A DNA stretch of 64,000 bases from Patella vulgata. Taxonomy: Eukaryota > Mollusca > Gastropoda > Patellidae. A model generated the notes under the pieces. It made no database searches and was not told the origin of the DNA. It was given only the letters and a program-made list of their open reading frames with translations. The stretch spans positions 28,223,062 through 28,287,061 of the forward strand of contig NC_065885.2 in the NCBI RefSeq assembly GCF_932274485.2. The letters are read 5' to 3'. Both the position numbers and the translations under genes were made by a program. Positions 23,611-35,244 of this stretch are shown here, piece by piece (position 1 is the stretch's first letter; the number at the start of each line of letters is the position of its first letter).

Positions 23611-24794
23611 TGTCTAAAACAGTATATAAATCGATCATCCTGGGAATTCATAAATGCTGTTTTCATAATATATTGCACTGACGACTGGCATACACGACAT
23701 GATATCGATAAAGATAAAGGGACAAGTGTACTATTGTATTATAAACAGGATATAATTCTATGGAATACAATAATTACATGACTGCTTCTCGAAGCCTAGT
23801 CGAAAAGTCGCTCAGTACTAAACACTAAGTGTATTCCAAGGAACTCTTTCATGTGATTTTTTCCCAGGTCAATTGCTAAATGGGATTGAAACAGTTCATA
23901 TTGTACTAAAGTTAACAATTATTTTTAATATTCTAAAGATCCCATAATTCAGTGAATGGCCGTGGATTGAAATCACTTTTATAACGGATATTATAAAAGA
24001 GAAACATCCATACAAATATTCTTATGCTTGTACTTTACAAACCATTTGTGGGCCCATTTGGAACACTTGGAATACCACTTTTTTTAAGGATGTGTGTACA
24101 GAGAGTTAGGTAGGAGTATGATCGGATTACATATAACTCTTGGCGTAAAGCGTATGTTAATATCATAAATTCATTGCATGTAACTTCTTTCTTACACGTA
24201 GTAAATTGGTTGCGGTTACAATTTCTGTTTGGATTTATTTCTATTATTGCTTATATTTTATTGTCATATTTATCATATTAAACAAACCATCGTCAATTCG
24301 TAAACATTTTGACATATCACAAATGATACGAGACGAGGTAAAAGCCGCAGAATTCGCTCATTACGGTAATATATGATGCCGTTTAAAATAATATGGTGGC
24401 TGATAGTGACCATGTAAAATCTCTTTGTTATCATAACTGAACAACATAACACTACGGGACGAAGACACGACAAAGTAAACATGTGGTACTAACAAATTTA
24501 TAATATATTCTAGAAGCTAAATAAATAAATACATATAAATTATGCTGGTGAAAAATAGATTTAGTAACAATACTGATTGATTTGGCCAATAAGAGGGACG
24601 AATCGTATCCGCACACAACCCCTCAAAAGTCTCTAAAAATACGCTCGTGGCCTGCTAACACAAAACATTGAGTTACGCATTTTTAACCCTTACCAAGCAT
24701 TGTTTAAATTTACTTATTCGGGTTCTGCATGGACTAATAAGTTCCTACTATCGCCTTGGCAACATTGTATACTAGTATGTGTCTCCTTCTATTT
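23611..24794. other. Non-coding DNA
   Basis: AT-rich and without recognised gene or repeat. The minus-strand frame 24273-24482 shows no domain. Confidence 0.45.
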
Positions 24795-25113
24795 CATATT
24801 TCGTTTCGTTTTTTATAGTTCAAAATTTCGTTTTACTTGTCTTTACTACACTAGGATCTGGAAAAGTTGTTATATTACCGGCGTTTTGCTTGAAGTGAGG
24901 GATAAGCCAATGAAACACTCTGCACGGAACTGTGGGTAAACCACTAGAAACACCAACGCTGATTGATTAATCAATGTCTGACGTCATAGGGTCAAAAGCC
25001 TCTCCTATGACCCCTGACACGACCTTCGAGTACAACTTGTCAGATCTTCATGTAGTGTAGGCCATCAAAGTATAAAAAAAACGAAACGAAATATAGATCT
25101 GCATTTTAATCTT
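24795..25113 (+). mobile_element. MITE-M copy 1
   Basis: Same internal text as the copy at 49.7 kb: 'TATTTCGTTTCGTTTTTTAT', 'TTTACTACACTAGGATCTG', 'AACTGTGGGTAA', 'GTCTGACGTCATAGG', 'GATCTTCATGTAGTGTAGGC', 'AACGAAACGAAATATAGATC'. The terminal CAATCTGATT is lost on the left and cut at '..TTTTAATC' on the right. Confidence 0.75.
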
Positions 25114-25253
25114 CAAGTTATGTTTATGAGGACACCACCAGGGGGTGCTGTTCACATTACCACCAAAATTGGTTTTGTAACACATCTCAAATACATCCAC
25201 AAAACCTGTCAAAATGCTCCTTAGGATCTCCAGTGACAATTTAAATCGATCTG

Positions 25254-25578
25254 AGTAGTCAATTTTCGGGATTACCTAACTTCTGAGTAGGTCAAGTCCA
25301 CAATTGGTTGACCACGCCCAACCTACCTTAAATGCAAATCGCAGTACAAACACAAAATAGGTATTAAACTTTTACCACGCCCAATGCACCTTTGAATGCA
25401 TGGCTTAGAAGTATCATCCTCAAAATGGAATACTTAGGCGATCGCAAGGAACAGTTTTGATACATATTGTGTTTTTTTTACACTGACGGAATGTACTGAG
25501 ATATGCATTTATTAGGCATTGTCGATCAATGGTACTCGTTGACCTACTCAGAAGTCGGCTAATCCCCAAAATTGACTA
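25254..25578. mobile_element. TIR element (~325 bp, ~40-bp TIRs)
   Basis: The left end 'GTAGTCAATTTTCGGGATTA' continuing to 'CTTCTGAGTAGGTCAA' matches the inverse of the right end 'TTGACCTACTCAGAAGTCGG..CCCCAAAATTGACTA'. The interior has no ORF, which fits a MITE. Confidence 0.65.
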
Positions 25579-26060
25579 ATCAGTGTAATTTATATATGTT
25601 ACCCTAGTGTGTCGCACGGAACAGTTTGAAACCCATTTAGTCGTTGTACTAAAGTTGTATGCATTTAATGTGGATTTGGTGTGGCCGACCAATGGTGACT
25701 GTTGACCTACTCAGAAGTGGGTTAATTGACTACTCGGAAATCGGTTAATTCCCAAAAATGAGGACTCGGGAGGATTCGCATTGCCCCAGGGAGTCCCATG
25801 TTACAGTCTGATATCCATTTTGTGTTTTTACTGAAGATATGCACAAATATATGCATGTAAGATGGATTGGGAATGGCAGACTGAATAATAAGATTGATTG
25901 ATGTGGCCCATGGGGGTCTCAGGGACCAGTTTGATACCCATTGTGTGCTTGTACTGAAGATAAGTACTGAGATATAATGTGAACAGCGGTCCAAGGTGGT
26001 GTTGCATATTTGGGGGTTTCAATCGCACATCTACTAATTCCAGGCCTCAAACCTGTTACA
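25579..26060. repeat. Diverged modules related to the 25.25 kb TIR element
   Basis: Half-units repeat the inner part of the preceding element: 'GGAACAGTTTGAAACCCATT', 'GTTGACCTACTCAGAAGTGG', 'GTCCCATGTTACAGTCTGAT', 'GACCAGTTTGATACCCATTG', each about 150-170 bp apart. It looks like a local tandem expansion. Overlapping minus-strand frames of 66-90 codons here share sequence because of the repeat and are not genes. Confidence 0.5.
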
Positions 26061-26892
26061 CACGAGATTCTAATTAAATATTCGTTAGCTCCTAGACTGA
26101 TAGGCTCAAGTACACACACCTATAGCACCAGTCTCCTCTCCCCCATTACAGTATGAGAAATACATTTGTTAGTCTGTTTCTAATTGATATTTTTGTTGTT
26201 TGGGTGATGTAGCTGATTAAATTTAATGTTATATTCGGGTCGAGATATGAGCAACAAATCACCATTGACACCATTGTTGTCTGAGGAGTCACTAAATATC
26301 CTGCGTCGCCACTTAGATATGTAATTGTGTTACAACATTCTAGAATACGCGTTACTATCTTAAAAAAATAACAGTGAACTGCAAATTATATATTATGTTC
26401 CCTGACAAAAACCTCATACTTATATTCTCAAGCAAATTTTAAAAAAAATAAATTATATGGGACATAAACTATGGCTGAATTAGTTGCAAAAATAGCATTT
26501 TATAACCTGCGTGTTTAAGTCATATAGATCTGTTGGAGTTCAAGGTAGTTTTTTTTTTAAATTATGATGAAGCAGCAATTTATGTATCCAATTACAACTG
26601 GAAAACCTAAAATAGAGAAGTAATTTGAAAAAATTATCAAAGTAAGTTGATAGGATTTATGTAAGCCTATTACTGAATTATAACTAAAGTATTTAGTTAT
26701 TACCTTTCTAGGTTTAATAGGCTATAAAACTTCGTTAAGATTGGCATATAAATCAGTTTTTATATAACATGAGATGATTTAGAAAACGAATATGAAGAAA
26801 AAAAACAACGTTTGTTTGAATAGTCCTTCATTAAACCGGAAATGATAATATAGCAGTATTGTCACAAGAATTAAGACTGGTATGTATTCCTA
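26061..26892. other. Non-coding DNA
   Basis: AT-rich, nothing recognised. Confidence 0.45.
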
Positions 26893-27075
26893 CTAGCGGG
26901 TGACCCGGTGCTGCACGGTTTGTGCCTGGTATGGAAACCGGAAGCGATAGTGCAGCGCCGTCAGTCCCATGTTACTCCCCGGTCCGAACTACCCCTATAC
27001 ATACACCAAATTACAGAATCGGAACAGCCCTAGTGTAGCCACAAACCCTGAACACACAGACAGACAAACAAACGA
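26893..27075 (+). repeat. Single unit of the 'ACTAGCNGG..CCCGG' repeat
   Basis: 'CTAGCGGGTGACCCGG', 'CATGTTACTCCCCGGTCCGA', 'CTACCCCTATAC', 'CCTAGTGTAGCC' and the GACA-rich tail 'CAGACAGACAAACAAACGAC' match the four-unit array in FBXO7 intron 4 at 62.5-63.15 kb. Confidence 0.7.
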
Positions 27076-28129
27076 CAATCACAAAACTTAGTATAGAATT
27101 TGGTGACAAATTTTTTTAATCAACACAAAAATCTCCATCTACATAATATTTGTTCCTTGAGAAATAGTTTTGCGGTATCGTTGTAATATTTGTGAAACTG
27201 AAAACCGGGTTATTATTTGCTTTTTCAGATGTAATATATTTCAGGTTCTTGGGAATGGTTTACAAAATCAATTTGTTCTGAAAAATAAGTAAGTTGGGAG
27301 ACAACAAAAAAAATGAATTAGGAAAATCACCTATAGAAATGACGTCACAGCCTTTAGAGTCCCTTGACCTGGCGTAGAAAAAAATTGAGAAAATCAACTG
27401 ACTTTAATATCTTTTATCAGATGATTGTGACATTGTAGGGGGCTTTTGTGGTTTGTAAAGATTGATATCATCGGACTGTTTTTAAAAAATAAAAAGTTAT
27501 CGGGCCAGTAATAACAAAATATTGAAAACATTAATACCGAAAACGTTCACAGTAAATTATGTCATGGTCAGATATTTCAACCAAATAACGCATTCAACCT
27601 TCTTCAGTGACACACAGTCTTCACCCTCCTGGTTGGTCCCGAAAATTCAGACGCTACACCTATTTCAAATTTTTACTGCACGGTCCATCGAAACAAAGCC
27701 CATTTCAATGCATATTACTATAAATCTCTCGTTATACACTAGACAGTTCGTCGAAACAAATCTCGGTTGGCAGGCACGGGCGGAGTAGGAAGGGGGGGGG
27801 GGCTTTTCTCCAGACTATTGCACGCAAGTAACTATTCAGTTTGATACAGTGTCGTAACTGGAAGAGACCTGATTTTAACAACATAGAAGTGGGACTTCTA
27901 GAAATAAAACGTAGACTTTCAGAAGAAAAAAAACCTGCTATGCTCTATACTGATCCCCGGGTTAAGAGCACCCAGTCGCGAGGGTTGCGAATTAGTTAAC
28001 TTTACTGAGCAGTCGAATTTTTCATTCCATCTCATTTCCGTTGTATCTATGACAGATTGGCCAATTAAAACACGGCGGGATAGAGTTTGTCTAACATTCT
28101 ACTGCAGGGGCTAAAGCTCTACAATGGAA
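27076..28129. other. Non-coding DNA with one block repeated at 29.6 kb
   Basis: 27625-27750 ('TGGTTGGTCCCGAAAATTCA', 'GACGCTACACC.ATTTCAA', 'TATACACTA.ACAGTTC.TCGA') recurs in the same orientation at 29605-29700. Both lie close to a G or C homopolymer (27791-27801; 29567-29578). The family is unknown. Confidence 0.45.
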
Positions 28130-29420
28130 GGTCTCATGCGTACCAAAGTGAAACTCATCCAAGAATTTTTGATCAACACATAGTTTAATTTTTATCACAT
28201 GAATCGGACAAAAACAGTCGCCTCTGGGAGTTTCACAAACTTGGTTCATATTTCACATTTTGCGTAAAAAGCATTTGCCATAACTCTAGAACGGAAGGTC
28301 CGATGCGCACAAAACTTGAACTCACCCAACACTCGTTTTAAGTTTCATCGAAATCGGATAAAAATTGTTATAACCTTGGTATTACATACTTTTACACTAT
28401 TTGCGTAATGGGGAGCGGCCATTTGACGGGAAGTTTCGGTCCGATTTTCAGGAAATTCGGACTCAACCATTATTATATGGTGTAAGTAACGGTGATATAT
28501 TTGAACGATTTTGAAAATAAGATAAAAAAAATGCTACATCTAGCAGTTAAAAACGTGATTTTTCGTACAACCACAGTCCATAATCCAGAATGATACGGCC
28601 TGATAAGCGCAAATCGGAAATAAATTGTGACCTCCCAGTCGTACCATGCGATAGAGCACGGTCGGGATAGTTCAAGGATGGCTGAAAAGCCGACACGTGT
28701 GTAGATTTGTCTGAAAAATATAAAATTGCCGATTGCCAAGGCGTTATTTACACCATGGACCGTATTTCAGGGTCCATGGTACACACCCGGAAGTTAGAGA
28801 ATGAGGGTTAGGGTATGGTTTATTAACAACTTTGAGTTTTATTCGAGTTTTCTTGATGAATTTGACAGATTAAGATCTTCTTATTCGAATATATACAGGC
28901 CCACGAAAAAAAACTTTGTGAAATGATCCATGTTACCAGTTACCCCGGATGGAGTCAGCTTTGTAAGAAAATGTTTTAAAAGCATTTCTTTATTTCCATC
29001 GTCAAAAATAGTTTTAGAAATGAATAAATAGCAGAAAATATAGGAGGCGAAATAACTGACATGGGCCAATGGTCCGAGCCATTTGCGTTCGGGTGCTGGT
29101 TCAAACTGTGGTCGCGAACACAGTTTACATCCGATGGTCGCCCTGGGTATTATATGCTTTTAGATTAGTTGCGTAAACGGGAGTGACCATTTCAACTTTG
29201 AATTTGTACTCAGTCGTAATGGTGTAACTGTGATATATTTTACAATCAATAAAAATTGTGACCTCTAGAGTGCCCACAGGCTAAAAATGTGAGTTGTCCT
29301 ACAATCAGGGGCCATAATCCAAGAAGTTACGGTTATAAACATACATTGTAAATTCATCAAAATCAAATAAAAACTGTGACATCTATAGTTTTCACAACCT
29401 TGGTAATATTATGTATTTGT
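28130..29420 (-). repeat. Worn, interrupted GCCCAC-element copy
   Basis: Minus-strand reading of 28130-28640 and 29165-29420 shows the modules of the GCCCAC family ('AAAAACGTGATTTTTCGTAC' inverse, 'ATCGAAATCGGATAAAAATT', 'TATGGTGTAAGTAACGGTGA', 'CCTCTAGAGTGCCCACAGGC'). No TIR survives. The middle (28740-29160) has unrelated text, including a short palindrome around 28752-28782 (ACCATGGACC..GGTCCATGGT). Confidence 0.55.
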
Positions 29421-31111
29421 CCACTGCAATATCCCAGGAATTCACCATCGACTGCAGTCCTTTCGGGGTAAGGGATTAAAAAAACCATAAAAACTTCATT
29501 GCCGAGTAATTTTATAAGCCAGAAATCTAGACCCTGGACCCTCGCATAAAGTTCTAGGGCGGTAGTCCCCCCCCCCCCATCAAGAATTTCTTCCGCCGGC
29601 CCTACCGGCTGGTCCCTAAAAACAGACGCTACACCCATTTCAATTCATGTCACTATAAAGATAAAAGCTTCCGCTATACACTACACGGTTCATCGAAATA
29701 GGGCATTTGTATTTTCCTTTATCCTTATTCGCATAGGATCTATTTTTAATATATTTTCGAGTAATTTCTCAATAAATATAGACCTAGCGAAATGACTTAC
29801 AGGCTTCCTTGTTAATTCAAAATTATAACGTAGGTAAAATATTTGTCGGTTTTAACGGTTAAATCAACAGGGTGCGGAGATAATTATTATCATAGTATGT
29901 TTTTATCTTATATATCTAGAGCCAATACTGTGACAATCAGAGGAGGGTCCAGTGCCCTTTTATTGCTGAAAGTGCCTTTTCTCAGACCCAAATATGTCCG
30001 TTCCCAAACCCGTTGCAGGGATCCCAAATGACTCAAACCATCGACTCAAACCCACGAGTCTGGTCTAATTAATGCTTTCACTTTTCAAACGAATTCTTGT
30101 TGTTTAGCTGACGTTGCCCGATTAGAGTGACTATAGACAGACATCAATGATAGCATCTTGTGGAATCGGCGACGTATCCACTCATGCCCATCACCGACGC
30201 GCATGAGTGCAACTTGATGTAGCTCTTTTTCAACGATTTCCGAACGTTTACTTAGCAAAAATATCAGCCAAATAGCTCTTGGAATGGCTACAGATGCAAG
30301 GAAATGACGGATAATCCCCCCCCCCCGCCCCAAAACCCCCTCTCAGCGGTGTGCCCCGTCCCCCTGGTCAGTGCCCTCATTTTGCGGTGCCCCCCTTTTC
30401 AAAATTCCTAGATCCGCCCGTGACAACGTCCCTTTAAATGAATGAATAAATAAACACCTCGGTGTTTTTACCATCCGAGTCCAGTCGGCCTGCACCAAGC
30501 CAGAAAATCCCAGAAAAAATTTCTCGGCGAAAACAATGTCCCTTTAATTTGAGCAGGATGTGAAAGAGCATTTAATAAGTTGTCATATGGACGGCAACAA
30601 TTGATAAATGTTTAAATAAAACGCTCAAAAGATTTATAGTTTTTGGATGTCCAAATGCACAGCTCAGACAGTATTTATCATTTAGGACCGCACATGTGAC
30701 AATATATCGGTAAGTCTGTTGTATTAGGGTCAACGTAAACTTTTCAAATTAGTTACTTTTATTTGATTGGTCAAAGAAATAACTCTACTATAAATGAAGA
30801 ATTTTAAAATGTTGGAGAAGTATTAGAACGTGGGGAAGATTAAGAAATTGCAAGGTTGTGGACAAATATACTCTTCGGTTATATTCAGTGACTTAGAGTT
30901 GCATGTTAAGTATGGAAGAATGGAAGAATAACGTTACCATTATTATTTCAATGTTGACGGTCGCATGTCAGCAGGTCAAAATACTTATTTCCATATTGTT
31001 CTACGATACCTTTGCTACGATGTTAAAATAAAGAATACACTTTTCAATAAATAGAGAATCTCCTACCAGTCTTTTTTGATATCAAAAAATATCAACACAA
31101 GTTGAATAAAA
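29421..31111. other. Non-coding DNA with C/G homopolymers
   Basis: C runs at 29567-29578 and 30317-30325 sit in GC-rich patches that look like old repeats. No gene is supported; frames across the homopolymers are artefacts. Confidence 0.45.
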
Positions 31112-31190
31112 TTAAACCATATGTTAGTCCCGAAATGGCCTAGTTTATGTCAAGTGGACGTTAAACCCCATTTCTCTCTCTCTCTCTCTA
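31112..31190 (+). mobile_element. SINE-B tail fragment
   Basis: 'AACCATATGTTAGTCCCGAA', 'GTGGACGTTAAACCCCATTT' and a (CT)n tail are identical in type to the end of the fuller copy just to the right. Confidence 0.75.
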
Positions 31191-31204
31191 ATTGTTCATA
31201 CCTT

Positions 31205-31476
31205 TCTAACCAGGGTGGGGGTTGGATGGCTGAGTGGTTAGCGTGAGCGCGTTGTATCATAAAGTCTGTCATTGAGTCGACTGGCGTGGTTTCGAATCCC
31301 CGGTTGTACGTGACAGGGAGTAGGGTCGCCTGTCCAACCTCGTGGGTTTTTCTCCGGGTCCTCCGGTTTCCTCCTTCTGCTAAAGACCCCTACGCGGAAG
31401 CGAATTATAGAAATAAAATTAAACCATATGTTAGTCCCGAAATGACCTAGTTTGTGTCGAGTGGACGTTAAACCCC

Positions 31477-31517
<41 letters not shown>
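31205..31517 (+). mobile_element. SINE-B, full length, tRNA-derived
   Basis: The pol III A box TGGCTGAGTGGTTAGCG begins at 31227 and the B box GGTTTCGAATCCC lies at 31288-31300, as in a tRNA gene. The body has 'CTGTCCAACCTCGTGGGTTT', 'CTGCTAAAGACCCCTACGCG' and 'CATATGTTAGTCCCGAAATG', then GTGGACGTTAAACCCCATTT and (CT)n. The tail motif ACGTTAAACCCCATTT is shared with SINE-A although the heads and bodies differ. Confidence 0.85.
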
Positions 31518-31784
31518 ACCAGGGTAATTATATAACTGTTAAATTAAACAATGGATAACTCCTACCTCTTAAATGATTTATATAATTAGTAAATAATTAT
31601 TATTATCTAATGATTGTTGTTTTGTGACATATATAGTATAACCAATATATACATTATACTTTTATAATCAATATGATACTGTGCATTAGTCGTGTTTATG
31701 TTCTTATGATTTGAATTTCTTCATGCAATATTTGTAAATCGCCAGTAGGAATAAATGTTTCTTATATAGATACATTATGCTGGC

Positions 31785-32004
31785 TGGAATATGCACGGTA
31801 GGCTGCAGCCTTTGGTACTGCACTGTATCATACGGTCTGCCATTGAGTCAACTGACTAGGTTTCGATTTCCACGGTTGAACGTGACAAGCCTGTCCAACC
31901 CCGTGGGTTATCTCTGGTTTCCTCCAACTGCTAAAGACCCCTACGCGCAAGCGAATTATTGAAATAAAAAAAAGTAAACCATATGTTAGTCCCGAAATGA
32001 TCTC
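31785..32004 (+). mobile_element. SINE-B, diverged copy
   Basis: 'GCACTGTATCATACGGTCTG', 'GACTAGGTTTCGATTTCC' (B box), 'CTGTCCAACCCCGTGGG', 'CTGCTAAAGACCCCTACGCG' and 'CATATGTTAGTCCCGAAATG' follow the SINE-B order. The head is worn, and the element stops where SINE-A sequence begins. Confidence 0.75.
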
Positions 32005-32112
32005 TAAACATGCTCGTACAGCGACGCTAGACTTCTTTTATATAGAATTCCAACCGCCAAGGGATCTTTTACGGTCACACCAATGTGTACACGAGACTTC
32101 AGAATCGCGTTC
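32005..32112 (-). mobile_element. SINE-A fragment joined to SINE-B
   Basis: 'TTATATAGAATTCCAACCGC', 'GGGATCTTTTACGGTCACAC' and 'GTGTACACGAGACTTC' are the central part of SINE-A in minus orientation, directly continuing from the SINE-B body. One element inserted in, or recombined with, the other. Confidence 0.65.
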
Positions 32113-32575
32113 ATGTCAGCTACTCAAATATGGTTCAAAAATTGATTGAATATTCAATGAAAAATCGCCAATTTTCTGGTTTCGTGCACGTTAAAGATTT
32201 GACGTCACTAATTAAAATTTAGTCGAGGCTCTGTCGAGTTTTTTTTACTTTATCAACGAGTGTTGATATTTTTTTATATCAAAAAAGACGAGTAGGAGAT
32301 TTTATTTATCACCCAATCCCTTCTTACATGCACAAATAGATAAATAAAATTCTTTGCTGTAGATTTCACGTTTACTGTACATTACGGCGTAGTGATACAT
32401 CATTTTTTGACAGCAATTCAACCATTGCAAAGTCCTTTATATTGACCCAGTGTTTCCATCAAGGTCAATTGAATAACAATACTTCATGTTTAATTTTAAA
32501 AAAAGTTATTTTTAATAAGAAATGGACTGTTCTTTGAAAAAAAAGTAGTTCCTTTTCAACTGACCAATCAAATTC
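32113..32575. other. Non-coding DNA
   Basis: No recognised feature. AT-rich. Confidence 0.4.
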
Positions 32576-33495
32576 ATGTAAGGAGATATTATTATTATTA
32601 TTTAATACATTTATATAGCGCATCTTTCACCAAAGTGTTCAGATGCGCTTAACAATAACAAAGTAAAATACAATTTATAATAAAAAGAAGTTCCTAAAAA
32701 TTCAATTTATAATAAAAAAGAAGTTTCTAAAAAAAAAAACAGTTCCTAAAAATAAAAAAGTAAGAAGAGAGAGACAATGTAAAAATGACATAAATTTTTT
32801 AAAAGTACCCATAAAACAGTTAAATGTGTAAAATCAGTAAAAAGCCTGTTTGAATAAATGAGTTTTCAAGTGCGATTTGAATATAATGATGGAAGGTGAT
32901 TTCCGAATAAGATAAGGTAATTTATCCCAAATTAACGGTGCATAATTTTTTCTTTCAAGATTTATGTCAAGACTGGGCTTTTTGATTAAAGGAAAAACAA
33001 TGGCATGCTTAAATACATCAGGGACACAATTTTCACTTATAGCAGAATTGATGATATCGGTAATAACCGGAGAAAACACATTAAGATTATCCACTATGAA
33101 TTTGGATGGAATTGGGTCCAAGGAACAAGTGGTTTTAGAAGATTCTTTCACTAATTTTTTAATATCATTCTCACTGACAGTCTGAAACCTGCACAAAGTC
33201 GGAGGGATTTGAGAATCGCAATTGTGATTTTCACCGCCTGCTAATAGCGTTGGTTTTAATTCCGAGCGGATTCTTTGAATTTTCTCTGAAAAATAGTTTG
33301 AAAATTTACATGCAAGTTCAAATTGATTATCAGATTCTGGTAGAATTGTTTCACCATGTGTATGATCAAGAAGAGATTTTGATATTTTAAATAATTCACG
33401 TTGCTTAATTTTACTGTTTTCAATTCTATTAGAAAAATATGATTTCTTGCACTCTTTTATTTTATAGTTGAGTTCATTCTATTTTATAGTTGAGT
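32576..33495 (-). mobile_element. L2-type LINE, 5'-truncated and internally deleted
   Basis: On the minus strand, 33490 to 33200 reads the linker before the RT ('KIKECKKSYFSNRIENSK', 'ILPESDNQFELACKFSNYFS'), and 33196 to 32834 reads 'CSLDPIPSKFIVDNL', 'FKHAIVFPLIKKPSLDINLE'. It then jumps at 'RKNYAPLIWDKLPYLI' straight to the element's C-terminal end ('SHLKTHLFKQAF'). The whole RT palm, about 350 codons in the 58-61 kb copy, is missing between KNYRP and YAP-W. The 3' region ends in ATATAGCGC-type text and (ATT)n at 32589-32627. A small direct duplication sits at 33475-33505. Non-functional. Confidence 0.85.
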
Positions 33496-34696
33496 TCATT
33501 CTTCTTAGATTTAAAGATTTCCTTATCGCAGTAGATTATGAAATATATCACACAAGCGATATCTACTGTAGAATGTATTATTGGGTGATAATACAAAATA
33601 CAGTATAACAGAATCTTGTATTAGGGCTAGTTATTTTAAACATTAGACTTATGCATTCTGCTTTATAGACAAATGTATTTAGGACTCTGTATAATAGAAT
33701 ATATACCTCATAAGGAAATTGTCAATATCTAATAGTTTGAGAGATTCCAAGAATTTAAATTATCAACAGCTGTGTACAACAGAAGACAGGCCTACTCTAT
33801 TAGCTGTTTCTAAATACATTGAAGCTGCATTAAAAATCAGAAGCGGAAAACAATAGTCATTGGCTCACAAATATTGATCTGAAAATACCTAAAGCAAAAC
33901 CATGTGTTTATCAATCACGGTTGATCATTAAAGATTGTTATAATATCAACAGTAAACCTGATATATAAAAAGTAAGATTGAATAATAAGATTGTTATAAT
34001 ATCTATACTTGCATAGTGGTTCGAAACTAAGTTCGCAAAAATGTCCACCAAGAAAACATAATCATTTATATATCCAAACGTGACTGTGATATAAATATTT
34101 TATGTTTGTAACTGTGGTCGTGGACCTACTTTACTGAAATAAACATATTATATTATTATTTTATTATTGCGAAGGATCTCATTTACATTCAGGAAAAAGT
34201 GCGGACGGAAATTAATGAATTACACGACAAATCTACATGATCATGGTCAGTAGAAGGGTCGGTACTCTGCTCTGTCGGTGGGTCGCTGCGCTTTTTTTCC
34301 ATTGACGATATCATTCAAGATAGGAGCGGACGTTAAGGACCGTTTCATTGGCTAATCCCTCACATTAACCAGAACGCGCCTTATATAACAACTCTTCCAG
34401 ATCGGCTAAATCTATTTGTTAAGGCCAGTTCAATTTTTGTCAAGGTCGCTGAGATGTAAATAAGGTTAGGGCACATGATTATTTGCGAGATTGTAGGTTA
34501 GGTTTAAAAATTTGGGGGGAGAGGTTGAGTCTCCACATAAGCACTGACCTAGAATGATGAAAATTTCGTTCGTGTTATTTCCTGGTTTTATAAAAATACA
34601 TACAATAAATTGAATTTTATATACAAAGTTGTTTTCGCTGTTTTTGGTGTTGGTGGCGCTGATAGTCTTCCTTGGGTGGTGCTTGTATTCTGGGAC
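33496..34696. other. Non-coding DNA
   Basis: AT-rich, no gene recognised. An ATT-rich stretch near 34150-34170 and the repeat shared with 4.8 kb near 34420-34530 are the only landmarks. Confidence 0.4.
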
Positions 34697-35040
34697 AATC
34701 TGATTAAAATACAGATCTATATTTCGTTTCGTTTTTTTACACTTTCGATGGCCTACACTACATGAAGATCTGACCAGTTGTAGCGATAGGTCGCGTCAGA
34801 GGTCATATGAGTAGCTTTTGACCTTATGACGTCAGACATTTGATTAACCAATCAGCATTGATGTTACTAGTGGATTACCCACAGTTCCGTGCAAAACACG
34901 CCTTAAGCTCGCCGTAACAGACCGTTTCATTAGCTATTTCCTCACATCATTCAGAACACATCAATGATAACAACTCTTACAGATCCTAGTGTAGTAAAGA
35001 CAAGTAAAACGAAATTTTGAACTATAAAAACGAAACGAAA
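34696..35040 (-). mobile_element. MITE-M copy 2 (right end lost)
   Basis: It starts CAATCTGATTAAAATACAGA and carries 'TGGCCTACACTACATGAAGA', 'TTATGACGTCAGACA', 'CCCACAGTTCCGTGC', 'GATCCTAGTGTAGTAAAGAC' and 'ACGAAACGAAA', then stops before the terminal TTTTAATCAGATTG. Confidence 0.8.
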
Positions 35041-35244
35041 AAAAAATGGAATAAATTTGAGGTTCTCGGGTGAGAGCCACATTAGTGTTTCCTACTAAGA
35101 ATTGGATTTTCTAAAAAAATATGTTTGTTCCACTATCACTGGTTTAGGGCTAGGGATTCTTATATCTAGTTGATTTTATTTACCAAGGGTTTGGGCTAGG
35201 GCTTGATATATCGTTTGTTTTGGGTTAAGGTGAGGACTGGTCTT

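Noticed and set aside
25722-26119. Three overlapping minus-strand frames with similar residues
   Set aside because: Similarity comes from a local non-coding tandem repeat read in different frames.
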